DNA from: Aminipila sp963524205 | Lineage (GTDB): Bacteria; Bacillota; Clostridia; Peptostreptococcales; Anaerovoracaceae | Reading direction: 5' to 3' | Length of the DNA stretch: 64,000 bases | Assembly (NCBI GenBank): GCA_963524205.1 | Contig: CAURED010000002.1 | Coordinates: 1-64,000 of the forward strand | Shown here: one piece after another, positions 51,813 to 60,660 of the stretch | Position numbering within the stretch: the stretch's first letter is position 1 | Layout: every line of letters begins with the position of its first letter | Translations under genes and position numbers: made by a program | The notes under the pieces: model-generated | Database searches by the model: none | What the model was told of the DNA's origin: nothing | The model's input: the letters and a program-made list of their open reading frames with translations, nothing else

Positions 51813-52873
51813 TGCTCTTTTGCTATTTTATTTTTAAAAATTACTTTTTTCTGAGCAAAACAACTAAAAAGAAATAATATGATCTCCACAATAATTTTTG
51901 CTATAAAACGGTTTGGTATAATAGTATCTACTAAAAGCGATAGGAGTAAAGTATTTAGAACTAAAATGACAACCGCAAGAATTGCATATTGTGTAGCTGT
52001 TTTCAAAACGTTACCATCGTCTTTAAAAACAAACTTCCGATTAAGAGAATAATTAATCATTGCACTAACAATTCTAGCTGAAACATTACTTATTCCTATA
52101 CCTAAATTTACGGGCATGCCCTGTGTAATTATAATTAGAACAGAGTATAAAATGTAATCTACTAGAAACCCGATTCCTGAAGAAAAACTAAATTTTATTA
52201 TGTCTTTGTAGATTTCATATGAATCTTTGATAGGATGAAAATGCGATCCAATATTTTTATCTAAATATATAGTTTCAATAGGTTGTTCATAGATTGTTCT
52301 TTTATCCTTTATCCAATAGAGCAGCATATTCATTTCATATTGGTACCTATTTCCACCAATTTGCAGCATATAAGACAATTGTTTACTTTGAAACGCCCTT
52401 AATCCTGTCTGGGTGTCTCCTACTTTTATCCCTAAGGATAATTGAAATACTTTTCTTGTAACTGAATTTCCAAAACGACTCTTCAATGGTACTTTACCTG
52501 CAAATTCTCTGCTGCCAAGTATAAGTGAGTCTGGTCTGGCCTGAGCTGCTTGTGCTACTGCTGCAATGTCCTCCACCTTATGCTGTCCGTCTGAATCTGC
52601 TGTTACTATTATTGCTTCATCCATACAGGTATTTTCAATATATGAAAAAGCAGTTTTTAGCGCATGTCCTTTACCTTGATTTACTTTATATGATATTACT
52701 AATGCATATTGTTTTGCTTTCACAAAAATTGGTGTGTATACTTCTCCACTGCCATCATCAACTACAACAATTTTGAATTCAGTCTGAGAATTTACATTCT
52801 GAAGCAACTGAATCATTTGCTCATCTGGCTCATATGCTGGAATTACTAAAATAACATTCTTTCTATCTGCCAT
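51806..52873 (-). CDS. GT2 glycosyltransferase fused to GtrA flippase-like domain
   Basis: 355 residues. The N-terminal GT-A domain (~1-215: VILVIPAYEPDEQM, VVVDDGSGE, VTADSDGQHKVED) resembles dolichyl-phosphate-mannose/GtrB-type sugar transferases. The C-terminal GtrA domain with four helices (~230-345: GFLVDYILYSVLIIITQG, NYSLNRKFVFK) would flip the lipid-linked sugar. ATG 52873 has GAGGG upstream. The fusion makes and flips a polyprenyl-phosphate sugar in one polypeptide. The final two products of the operon are probably the partners. Confidence 0.88.
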   Translation of the reverse strand: MADRKNVILVIPAYEPDEQMIQLLQNVNSQTEFKIVVVDDGSGEVYTPIFVKAKQYALVISYKVNQGKGHALKTAFSYIENTCMDEAIIVTADSDGQHKVEDIAAVAQAAQARPDSLILGSREFAGKVPLKSRFGNSVTRKVFQLSLGIKVGDTQTGLRAFQSKQLSYMLQIGGNRYQYEMNMLLYWIKDKRTIYEQPIETIYLDKNIGSHFHPIKDSYEIYKDIIKFSFSSGIGFLVDYILYSVLIIITQGMPVNLGIGISNVSARIVSAMINYSLNRKFVFKDDGNVLKTATQYAILAVVILVLNTLLLSLLVDTIIPNRFIAKIIVEIILFLFSCFAQKKVIFKNKIAKEQC

Positions 52874-53063
52874 AAAATCACCCTCACTTTCCTCTTTCAC
52901 TTTTTAATTTAAACTTAAAAGGTGAAGGGTTTATAAAAGTCTTATGACAATAGTATGATAATTATTTGTTTTATTATTATTGCTATATAGCATTAATAAA
53001 TATAAACTATATGGAGAAAATAAGTTATTCTTTAGTAATTTGTATAACAGAAAAGAGGAAATT

Positions 53064-53546
53064 ATGAAAAGTATTATAGTTTATTATTCTTTAGAGGGGA
53101 ATTGCAAATTAATTAGTAATACCATAGCAGCAGCTATTCTTTGTGATGTCTTAGAATTAAAACTAAAAAAGCCTGTACCTGTAAAAGGACCTATGAAATT
53201 TATAACTGGCGGCAGAAGTGCTATGAGAAAGGCATCTCCTGAGTTAGCTACTGCCATACCAGATTTATCTGATTATGAATTAATAATTGTAGGTGCTCCC
53301 GTTTGGGCAGGTACATTTGCTCCTGCTATCCGTACGTTTGCTTCGAAAGCTCACATTGAAAATAAAAAAATGGCCTTTTTTACCTGTTGTGCCGGTGGTC
53401 CAACAGAAAAATGCTTCACAGATATGAAGGCTGTCTTTGAAGGAAATACCGTTCTCTCTGATATCAGTTTTGTCAACCCATCTACCAAAGATACCGAAAA
53501 CTGCATTGACAAGGCCCAAATCTGGGCTACACAATTTATTAGTTAA
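53064..53546 (+). CDS. Flavodoxin-family protein
   Basis: 160 residues with a Rossmann-like FMN-binding fold. The phosphate loop is YYSLEGNCKLI near 6-16, the second FMN loop VGAPVWAGTFAPAIRTF, and the third FFTCCAGGPTEKCF. It would be a redox carrier or NAD(P)H-type reductase partner in an anaerobe. ATG 53064 has AGAGGAAA upstream; a longer frame of 28 codons has no ribosome site. It is convergent with the metallo-hydrolase at 53703, from which a short hairpin separates it. Confidence 0.85.
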   Translation: MKSIIVYYSLEGNCKLISNTIAAAILCDVLELKLKKPVPVKGPMKFITGGRSAMRKASPELATAIPDLSDYELIIVGAPVWAGTFAPAIRTFASKAHIENKKMAFFTCCAGGPTEKCFTDMKAVFEGNTVLSDISFVNPSTKDTENCIDKAQIWATQFIS

Positions 53547-53599
53547 TAAAATCATATATGTACTAGATAAGGCTGCTTTACGCCCTAGACGTATGGACA

Positions 53600-53627
53600 T
53601 TGGAAGTGTTACTGGACACACTTCCAA
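53600..53627. terminator. Weak bidirectional hairpin
   Basis: 9-bp perfect TTGGAAGTG/CACTTCCAA stem with a 10-base loop between convergent genes. The T-runs are short (TTTATTT on plus), so termination may be partial. Confidence 0.45.
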
Positions 53628-53702
53628 TTTATTTAAAATATCAACTTGTTTTCTTTTGCTATCAACAATTTGGTCCCCTATGGAGTAATACTTGCACCTT
53701 AC

Positions 53703-54434
53703 CTAGAATTCATTACAAATCCTTAAATTCTGCCTATGTATTTTTTCCATATGTTGTGACTGAAAATTCATTTCTTTCTTTGCTAATAAGTTATTCAAAT
53801 AATCAATAGTATCCTCTATATCATCTTCTGTTAGATATAAGGTATGGCTTGCAACTATTTTGCTAGGTTTATAATTTAAATAATTCTGCAAAGTTTTTAC
53901 ATATGAACCAATATCAGCATCTTCGACATGAATAATTGGTTTTTCTAAATTATCTCCAACATATAGTATTTTTTCTTCTTGGTCAAATACAGAAATGCTG
54001 TCTCTGGTATGACCCGGACTGTGAAAAATCTCAATCCCCTCATTATGAAAAATTATCTTCTCTTTAAATGTTATATTGGGTAAATGTTTCTCCGCTTTTC
54101 CTAATATAAACTTCCCATGTTCTCGTATTTGCTCATCCCATGATTGGTTTATCAATTCTCTGCATAATTCATGACTTATAATATCATTTTTTTTAAAACT
54201 GCAGTTTCCCCAAAAATGATCCCAATGGGAATGCGTATTGATAATCACTACTTGTTTTTCTATTGAACTCTCATTTATTCTTTCTAGAATCGGTTCCATA
54301 CTCTTAGTACCACAAAAAGTGTCAATTATAAATATTTTCGTTTCACATTCAATAAAAAAAACACTTGTTATATAATCATCAAGATCGTCATAAATATATG
54401 CCGTAGCATTATCACTAATCCGCTTAATATCCAT
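53703..54434 (-). CDS. Metallo-beta-lactamase-fold hydrolase
   Basis: 243 residues with the complete metal site HSHWDH (68-73), a later HSPGHTRDS, a bridging Asp in YVGDNLEKP and a final His in VASHTLYL. This is a class-B-like or glyoxalase-type MBL fold, not the RNase Z subgroup. The substrate is unknown. ATG 54434 has an AAAGGA site upstream; an earlier TTG overlaps it. It is flanked by the flavodoxin gene and the decayed locus, with no operon partners. Confidence 0.82.
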   Translation of the reverse strand: MDIKRISDNATAYIYDDLDDYITSVFFIECETKIFIIDTFCGTKSMEPILERINESSIEKQVVIINTHSHWDHFWGNCSFKKNDIISHELCRELINQSWDEQIREHGKFILGKAEKHLPNITFKEKIIFHNEGIEIFHSPGHTRDSISVFDQEEKILYVGDNLEKPIIHVEDADIGSYVKTLQNYLNYKPSKIVASHTLYLTEDDIEDTIDYLNNLLAKKEMNFQSQHMEKIHRQNLRICNEF

Positions 54435-54592
54435 TTTCTTTTTTCCTTTCAATCTGTATTATTTTTTATACCATGCTTTAATCCTATCACACCTACTACG
54501 TTAATAATAGTCGTACCACACATAATATTATTTCCTGAGCCATGCTCATTTTTTGCTATTCTTCTGTATCTTGTTCTTTACTCTAATTATAT

Positions 54593-54638
54593 CAAAAAGC
54601 TTGCAATGTAGTATTCTACTGCATTTACAAGCTTTTTT
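54593..54638 (-). terminator. Intrinsic terminator downstream of the decayed gene
   Basis: AAAAAGCTTG/CAAGCTTTTT hairpin with inner AATGTAGTA/TACTGCATT pairing and a T-run on the minus strand. It follows the pseudogene at 54683-54959 and shows the remnant once had a gene's full ending. Confidence 0.7.
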
Positions 54639-54682
54639 GTTAATATTCCTCTGTCTCTAACTGTTATATTGCCACTCTGAAA

Positions 54683-54959
54683 TCATTTCTTTTCAACTGC
54701 AACCTGGTATTTGATAATATCTTCCACTGCCTGTTTCATGATGTCGTAAGAAATGTTTTTCCCCTGATCATTTAGTTGATAGGTTATGCCTTCGTACTCC
54801 CATGTAAACATATGATTGGTTTTAATCTCAGTGGGAGGCTGAGTCATATCATATGTCCAAAGGCCATCGGATAACTAAGTCAATATCAACCATTGTGTTG
54901 TAACTCCTTTCATTTGGTGCACCATATATAAAGGGGATTTTTTTATTAATAAGGTTCAT
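54683..54959 (-). pseudogene. Frameshifted small gene, unknown product
   Basis: Two overlapping frames together read as one ~90-residue protein. The first runs MNLINKKIPFIYGAPNERSY...DIDLV and the second DGLWTYDMTQPPTEIK...WEYEGITYQL...QAVEDIIKYQVAVEKK. They join across a frameshift near 54870 where the second frame has an in-frame TAG just upstream. The second half, with its WEYEGITYQL strand pair and terminal helix, resembles the C-terminus of DUF4367-type lipoproteins, a weak impression. No Shine-Dalgarno is visible. It may be the 3' relic of a larger gene. Confidence 0.55.
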
Positions 54960-54972
54960 TTTTTTATGATTT

Positions 54973-55018
54973 AAAGAGAGTGGGGCTTTTCCCTTAGAAA
55001 AAAGCCCCACTCTCTTTT
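54973..55018. terminator. Strong intrinsic terminator after DEAD-box gene
   Basis: Perfect 18-bp stem AAAGAGAGTGGGGCTTTT/AAAAGCCCCACTCTCTTT with a ~10-base loop, 30 bases past the helicase stop; T-rich on both strands. Confidence 0.88.
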
Positions 55019-55047
55019 AAATATCTATTAATTTCATTATCTTTGTC

Positions 55048-56271
55048 TTAATTTTTTTTACTTGCAATTTTCTTAGTTCTTGGTGGTTTTGGTGGTTTTG
55101 CTGGTTTTGGTGCTTTAACCGTTGCAAAATTGTTCACTAACGGATAGGGATGTTCCTGAATTATCGGTACACGCTTTCCAATCAACTTCTCAATATCAGC
55201 GAGAAGTGGCTTCTCATCAAAGTCGCAGAAAGATATAGCTACCCCTCCAAGTCCGGCTCTGCCAGTTCTTCCAATACGATGAACATAAGTCTCTGGTACA
55301 TTAGGAAGTTCATAATTTATTACATGTGATAATTCGTCAATGTCAATACCTCGTGCTGCAATATCAGTTGCCACCAGCACCCGTAGTTTCCCTTCTTTGA
55401 AATCATTTAGTGCAGTCTGCCTTGCTCCTTGCGATTTACCGCCATGTATAGCCTGTGCAGAGATTTTAACCTTTGCAAGCTGTCTCGCAACTTTATCTGC
55501 TCCATACTTTGTTCGTGTAAATACAATAGCAGATGCTATAGACTTGTCCTTTAAAATGTGTATCAGCAAATCTTTTTTATTTTGTTTATCTACGTAGTAA
55601 AGTCTTTGCTCAATAATGTCAACGGTTGAAGAAACTGGTGTTATTTCAACTTTTGCTGGATTGGTTAATATGGAGTTTGCCATATTAGCAATATCTGGAG
55701 GCATAGTTGCAGAAAAAAGTAATGTCTGTCTCTTTTTGGGAATTAAAGCTATCAATTTCTTTATATCATTAAGAAAACCCATATCCAACATACGGTCTGC
55801 TTCATCCAAAATAAATATTTCTATATGTTTTATATCAATAATCCCTTGATTTATTAAATCATTTAGTCTGCCTGGGGTTGCCACCAGAATATCTACGCCC
55901 TTTTTTAATTCAACCTCTTGCGGTTTTTGAGAAACTCCTCCAAAAATAACGCAAGCGTTTAATCTCGTATATTTTCCATAAACGCAAAAGCTTTCATAAA
56001 TTTGTAACGCAAGCTCTCTTGTAGGTGTAACAACAAGCCCTCGGATCTTTTTCTTTCCAGGCTGTAGTTGTTTTTCCTGACTTAATAATTGTAAAGTAGG
56101 TATCGCAAATGCTGCTGTTTTCCCTGTGCCAGTTTGCGCACAACCCAACAAATCCTGTCCATTTAAAATTTTGGGGATTGCTTGTTCTTGTATTGGTGTA
56201 GGTGATTCATATCCCTCCTCACTTAAAGCCTTCATAATTGAATGCATAATATTTAATTCTTTAAATTCCAT
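55048..56271 (-). CDS. DEAD-box RNA helicase (RhlE-like)
   Basis: 407 residues with all helicase motifs: Q motif YESPTPIQEQAIP, motif I AQTGTGKT (45-52), Ib TPGRL, II DEADRMLDMGFL, III SAT, and in the second RecA domain VFTRTKYGADKVA, ATDIAARGIDI and HRIGRTGRAG. A short basic Lys/Pro tail (APKPAKPPKPPRTKKIASKK) follows instead of a folded RNA-binding domain. It probably remodels RNA or ribosome assembly intermediates, perhaps in the cold. GGGAG precedes the ATG. Monocistronic. Confidence 0.92.
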   Translation of the reverse strand: MEFKELNIMHSIMKALSEEGYESPTPIQEQAIPKILNGQDLLGCAQTGTGKTAAFAIPTLQLLSQEKQLQPGKKKIRGLVVTPTRELALQIYESFCVYGKYTRLNACVIFGGVSQKPQEVELKKGVDILVATPGRLNDLINQGIIDIKHIEIFILDEADRMLDMGFLNDIKKLIALIPKKRQTLLFSATMPPDIANMANSILTNPAKVEITPVSSTVDIIEQRLYYVDKQNKKDLLIHILKDKSIASAIVFTRTKYGADKVARQLAKVKISAQAIHGGKSQGARQTALNDFKEGKLRVLVATDIAARGIDIDELSHVINYELPNVPETYVHRIGRTGRAGLGGVAISFCDFDEKPLLADIEKLIGKRVPIIQEHPYPLVNNFATVKAPKPAKPPKPPRTKKIASKKN

Positions 56272-56300
56272 TTTATCTCCCTAACCCTAAGGTTCTCACT

Positions 56301-56340
56301 AAAAATAGCTTCCGATTTAGAGCAAATCGGAAGCTATTTT
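56301..56340 (-). terminator. Intrinsic terminator after metG
   Basis: AAATAGCTTCCGATTT/AAATCGGAAGCTATTT hairpin with a 6-base loop and a T5 tail on the minus strand. Confidence 0.85.
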
Positions 56341-56362
56341 CTATTGCTTTAATTTATATTCT

Positions 56363-58339
56363 TTAACTTACAGAGTTTCCATCTTCTGCGTCTGTGCTTA
56401 CAAACTCAAGTTTTTCGCCATTATCTGCAAACATGATCATCCCTTTAGATTCTAGTCCTCTAAGTGCTCTAGGTTTTAGGTTAGCAACTACGATAACCTT
56501 TCTTCCTACACACTCTTCCGGCTTGAAATGCGCTGCTACACCCGAAATAATCTGACGGATTTCTGTTCCCATCTTAACCTTGAAAACTAAAAGCTTATCC
56601 GCTTTAGGATGCTTTTCCGCTTCAAGAATTGTTCCTACTCTAAAGTCTATCTTATCAAAATCTTCAAATTCGATTTCAGGCTTTAATTCAAGCGGGATAT
56701 TTTCAGTTTCCCCACTGGCAGCTTTCTGCATTTCTTCCAGTTCTGCAAGTTCCTTTTCGATATCAAGTCTAGGGAATATAGCATTACCCTTCTTAACCTG
56801 TTCACCGCTCATCATTTCAAATTCAAGTGCATCCTCCCAAATAGGGTCAGCGAACCATAGGCCCATCTGTTTTCGGATTTCCTTTGAAGTAGTATGCATA
56901 AATGGATAAATCAAGACAGACACGATTCTTATTGTCTCTGCTAAGTTATGCATTACAGTATTCAGTCTGTCCTTAGCTTCTTCATTCTTTGCAAGAACCC
57001 AAGGAGCATTCTCATCAATATATTTATTCGCTCTTCTAACTACAACCCAGATTTCTTCAAGTGCAAGGTTAAATTGGAACTTATCCATATATTCTTCCAC
57101 TTTCTTAGCAGCTCCTGTTGCAATTTGTTTAAGATCTGCATCATAAGCAAATCCTTCTTTGCCCGCTGTGCAATTTTCATCACCGCAAACAGCAAAAGTG
57201 CCACATAATGCATCTGGAACTACTCCGTCATTGTATTTTTCAATCATGGAAACTGTTCTTGAAACTAGGTTCCCAAGGTCATTCGCCAAGTCATAATTCA
57301 TTCGCTTTAGCATTACTTCGTTAGTAAATACGCCATCCTGCCCAAAAGTATATTCACGAAGAAGGAAATATTTAAGAGCATCGACGCCATATCTTTCAAT
57401 TAATTTAACAGGGTCTACAACATTGCCTTTTGACTTTGACATCTTGCCCCCTTCAAGCAATAACCAGCCATGTCCTAAAACCTTCTGTGGAAGAGGAACT
57501 TCCATTGACATAAGCATTGCAGGCCATATAACAGTATGGAATCTTACGATTTCCTTACCTACAAGATGAACATTTGCAGGCCAGTATTTATCATAAAGTT
57601 CAGTATCATCACTTCCGTAACCCAGTGCTGTAATATAGTTTGAAAGCGCATCAAGCCATACATAAATAACGTGTTTTTCGTCAATAGGCACTGGTACTCC
57701 CCAGTCAAAAGTTGAACGTGATATACATAAATCTTCAAGTCCCTGCTTAACAAAAGCGATCATTTCGTTCCTTCTTGTATCCGGCTGTAAAAATTCAGGA
57801 TTATTTTCAAATAAGTCAATCAGTCTGTCCTGATATTTTGAAAGTCTGAAGAAATAAGCTTCTTCCTTTGCTGGTTGTACAGGTCTGCCACAGTCCGGGC
57901 ATTTCCCATCTACCAGCTGGCTTTCTGTCCAAAAGGACTCGCAAGGTGTGCAATAAAGACCTTCATATTCCCCTTTATAAATATCTCCCTTTTCATAAAG
58001 CTGCATGAAAATCTTCTGCACTCTTTCCACATGACGGGATTCAGTGGTTCTAATGAAGTCATCGTATGAAATTTCCATAGTTTTCCATAATTCTTTGATG
58101 CCCCCAACAATCTTGTCTACATACTGTTGTGGCGTTACACCCTCTTTATCAGCAATAGTCTGGATTTTCTGTCCGTGCTCATCCGTTCCTGTCAAAAATC
58201 TTACGTCATATCCCTGTAGTCTCTTAAAACGTGCCATAGCATCCGCCATTACTGTACAGTAAGTATGTCCTATGTGCAGGTTTGAACTTGGGTAATAAAT
58301 AGGCGTTGTAATGTAATATGTGCCTTTATTCATCGTCAT
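56363..58339 (-). CDS. metG: Methionyl-tRNA synthetase with tRNA-binding domain
   Basis: 658-residue class I synthetase. The HIGH motif is at 22-25 (SNLHIGHTY), with a TGTDEHGQKIQ segment and a zinc knuckle CTPCESFWTESQLVDGKCPDC. KMSKSKGNVVDP follows the Rossmann core, then the anticodon helical bundle. The C-terminal EMAP/Trbp111 domain (~545-658; DFDKIDFRVGTILEAEKHPK, ISGVAAHFKPEE) promotes dimerisation. It charges initiator and elongator tRNA-Met. No T-box is seen upstream. It follows the kinase-like gene by ~55 bases. Confidence 0.96.
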   Translation of the reverse strand: MTMNKGTYYITTPIYYPSSNLHIGHTYCTVMADAMARFKRLQGYDVRFLTGTDEHGQKIQTIADKEGVTPQQYVDKIVGGIKELWKTMEISYDDFIRTTESRHVERVQKIFMQLYEKGDIYKGEYEGLYCTPCESFWTESQLVDGKCPDCGRPVQPAKEEAYFFRLSKYQDRLIDLFENNPEFLQPDTRRNEMIAFVKQGLEDLCISRSTFDWGVPVPIDEKHVIYVWLDALSNYITALGYGSDDTELYDKYWPANVHLVGKEIVRFHTVIWPAMLMSMEVPLPQKVLGHGWLLLEGGKMSKSKGNVVDPVKLIERYGVDALKYFLLREYTFGQDGVFTNEVMLKRMNYDLANDLGNLVSRTVSMIEKYNDGVVPDALCGTFAVCGDENCTAGKEGFAYDADLKQIATGAAKKVEEYMDKFQFNLALEEIWVVVRRANKYIDENAPWVLAKNEEAKDRLNTVMHNLAETIRIVSVLIYPFMHTTSKEIRKQMGLWFADPIWEDALEFEMMSGEQVKKGNAIFPRLDIEKELAELEEMQKAASGETENIPLELKPEIEFEDFDKIDFRVGTILEAEKHPKADKLLVFKVKMGTEIRQIISGVAAHFKPEECVGRKVIVVANLKPRALRGLESKGMIMFADNGEKLEFVSTDAEDGNSVS

Positions 58340-58392
58340 ATCTAAACTTCCTTCCTTAATCTAATTTGAAGCAGTAAAACTTTACAAATTAA

Positions 58393-59007
58393 CTAATATT
58401 TTCTACGTTCTAAAAATTCTTCAATTAATGCAATTGTATCCTCCAGCCCTATATATCCACTGTCTAAAGTTAAATGGTAATTAAGAACATCTCCCCATTT
58501 ACGACCTGTGTGATGACTGTAATAATTGGTTCTCGCTTTATCAATCTTCTTCATTTCACCTTCCACAGTCGTTTGATCCATTCCATATTCCTTTACTGCA
58601 CGTTCAATTCTGTTATGCATTTCTGCACATATGAAAATATTTGTAACATCATGCATATCTCTTAAAATATAATCTGCACAACGTCCTACAATAACACAGG
58701 GGCCTTCTTCTGCTATCTTTCTAATTACATTCACCTGTGCTAAAAAAAATTTATCATTTAATGAAAGGCCCTCAATCCCAGCCTCACCGTTACCTCCAAG
58801 GCTTGTTGCAAGAGTATATAAAAAGCTATTCTTTGCTTTCATTTCCGCATTTTCAATCATTTCTTTAGAGAAACCGGTTTCTTCTGCAATCCTATCTATA
58901 AGAGCTTTATCATAAAAAGGTACACCCATATCTTCTGCCAATTTTTGTCCAATTATTCTTCCGCCACTTCCATAAGTACGGCTTATAGTAACTACTCTCT
59001 GCTTCAT
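58393..59007 (-). CDS. Cytidylate-kinase-like protein
   Basis: 204 residues, related to the cytidylate kinase-like (CMK2) family of Firmicutes. N-terminus RVVTISRTYGSGGRIIGQKLAE keeps a glycine-rich loop in place of a strict P-loop; GVPFYDKALIDRIAEETGFS, CVIVGRCADYILRD and DKARTNYYSHHTGRKWGD are family signatures. Family members carry a nucleotide-binding fold, but their substrate is not established. It precedes metG in the same direction with ~50 bases between. Confidence 0.82.
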   Translation of the reverse strand: MKQRVVTISRTYGSGGRIIGQKLAEDMGVPFYDKALIDRIAEETGFSKEMIENAEMKAKNSFLYTLATSLGGNGEAGIEGLSLNDKFFLAQVNVIRKIAEEGPCVIVGRCADYILRDMHDVTNIFICAEMHNRIERAVKEYGMDQTTVEGEMKKIDKARTNYYSHHTGRKWGDVLNYHLTLDSGYIGLEDTIALIEEFLERRKY

Positions 59008-59122
59008 TCAGCACCTCCACCCATAATAATTGGCAACAGGCATTTTTCTATATTCACACCTTTACACACCAACTACTATATTTTACATGATTATATATTT
59101 TACCATAAATTCAAGACAAAAA

Positions 59123-60454
59123 CTACTCTGAAATAAGATTTTTACCCTTCCATCTTCCACTTTTCCACCTGATTATGAACATTACAGCACGTATGCATTC
59201 ATCACACGCCATTGCAATCCAAAAACCAGCCAGTCCCATATTGAAAATTACACCTAGCATGAATCCACCCCATGTGGCAATAATCCACATACACGTAATC
59301 CCCAGTACTATAGGGAAAACAATGTCACCCACTGCCTGCAAATCTCTGACCATTACCATGTTTACGGATCTTCCCAATTCTACAAATATATCCAAAAACA
59401 TGATAGTATGTCCAAGTTCAATAATAGTCAGGTTATCTGTAAAAAATCCAAATATTGGCCTGCTGCATAAAAAAATCAAAATGGATATAACCATAGAAAC
59501 CGTTATTGAAAGAAGTGCCGTTCTCTTAACCTGCGCCCTGACATTTTTCTCATCTCCCGATCCCAGTAAATACCCCACTATTATCTGTGAGGCCTGCGAT
59601 AAAGCATTGGTGTATAAATATGAAATCATAGCAAACATAGAGGCATAAGTCTTTGTAACTATTACCGCCTTGCCAAATCCATTTGCCATGGTCTGAATGG
59701 CAAGCTGTGATACAGTGTAAGAAAGACTTTCTCCACCCGAAGGTATTCCTATAAACAATAATTTCTTAAGCTGATCCCAGGGGAAAGGTGTCAGATATTT
59801 TAAGCTGATTCTACCATCCACTTTCAACTTAAATATTACAGCAAGAATTACTACGCCTGCAAATCTGGCGGCAATACTGCTAATAGCCGCCCCTACAAGT
59901 CCCAGATGGGGGATTAGCAAAGCATTCCCACCGATATTTACTACATTTAATGCCAAGGATACCAACATGGATTCCTTCATCATAGCATTACTTCTGAGTA
60001 TTGCTGTAAAAGTTAAATGTATACCTTGAAGAACAATAAAGCCACCTATCAATGATAAATATAATGCTGCCTGTGGCAAAACCTCTTCTGGTACATTCAT
60101 TAACGTAAATATTCCTTTAGAAAATACAACTAAAAGAATACTTACAATTATACTTAATACTAAATTTACGCATAATGATAAACTATACAGACTTTTAGCC
60201 TTTTCATTATCCCCATATCCTTTATATAATGAGATTCTAATAGTTGCAGCCACGCTTATAACACTAAAAACTATAATCACTATGTTTAATACTTGATTAG
60301 CATTGCCTATTGCCGCTACCCCTACATCTGAATACCGTCCAACCATAAATTGGTCAACGTTTCCTACTAACATTTGCAGAAAAAGCTCTACAAATATAGG
60401 CCCTGAAAGCTTTACTAAGGCATTCATTCCTTTAAATTGTTCTAATTTATTCAT
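59123..60454 (-). CDS. MATE-family multidrug exporter
   Basis: 443 residues, twelve predicted membrane helices in two six-helix halves. N-terminus LSGPIFVELFLQMLVGNVDQFMVGR and VGVAAIGNANQVLNI are MATE signatures. Members export cationic drugs or metabolites in exchange for Na+ or H+. GAGGAAA precedes the ATG. It is transcribed divergently from bioY; the BirA box lies between, closer to the bioY start. Confidence 0.9.
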   Translation of the reverse strand: MNKLEQFKGMNALVKLSGPIFVELFLQMLVGNVDQFMVGRYSDVGVAAIGNANQVLNIVIIVFSVISVAATIRISLYKGYGDNEKAKSLYSLSLCVNLVLSIIVSILLVVFSKGIFTLMNVPEEVLPQAALYLSLIGGFIVLQGIHLTFTAILRSNAMMKESMLVSLALNVVNIGGNALLIPHLGLVGAAISSIAARFAGVVILAVIFKLKVDGRISLKYLTPFPWDQLKKLLFIGIPSGGESLSYTVSQLAIQTMANGFGKAVIVTKTYASMFAMISYLYTNALSQASQIIVGYLLGSGDEKNVRAQVKRTALLSITVSMVISILIFLCSRPIFGFFTDNLTIIELGHTIMFLDIFVELGRSVNMVMVRDLQAVGDIVFPIVLGITCMWIIATWGGFMLGVIFNMGLAGFWIAMACDECIRAVMFIIRWKSGRWKGKNLISE

Positions 60455-60559
60455 ATATATATATTTCCTCTTTATTTTATTGAGTCATTCACTGATTTCT
60501 TGCTGAACCTGTAAACCTTCATATTATACACTTTCTTCTAATAAAAGTATACAAAACGA

Positions 60560-60591
60560 TTGTAAACCTTTTCGAATTATATGGTTGACAG
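60560..60591 (+). promoter_or_regulatory. BirA operator (biotin box)
   Basis: TTGTAAACC (60560-60568), 14 bases, GGTTGACAG (60583-60591). This matches the known BirA box TTGTWAACC-N14-16-GGTTWACAA in half-sites and spacing, with minor departures in the right arm. The right half overlaps the -35 of bioY, so holo-BirA binding would block transcription. Confidence 0.78.
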
Positions 60592-60613
60592 TCTTATTTT
60601 TTTGCCCTATACT
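60585..60613 (+). promoter_or_regulatory. Sigma-A promoter of bioY-birA
   Basis: TTGACA (60585-60590), exactly 17 bases, TATACT (60608-60613). The -35 is part of the right half-site of the BirA box, the geometry of a repressible biotin-uptake promoter. Confidence 0.85.
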
Positions 60614-60660
60614 CTTACTTATGTTATCAACAATGCAATCTAAAGGATGAGGTGAATTTG

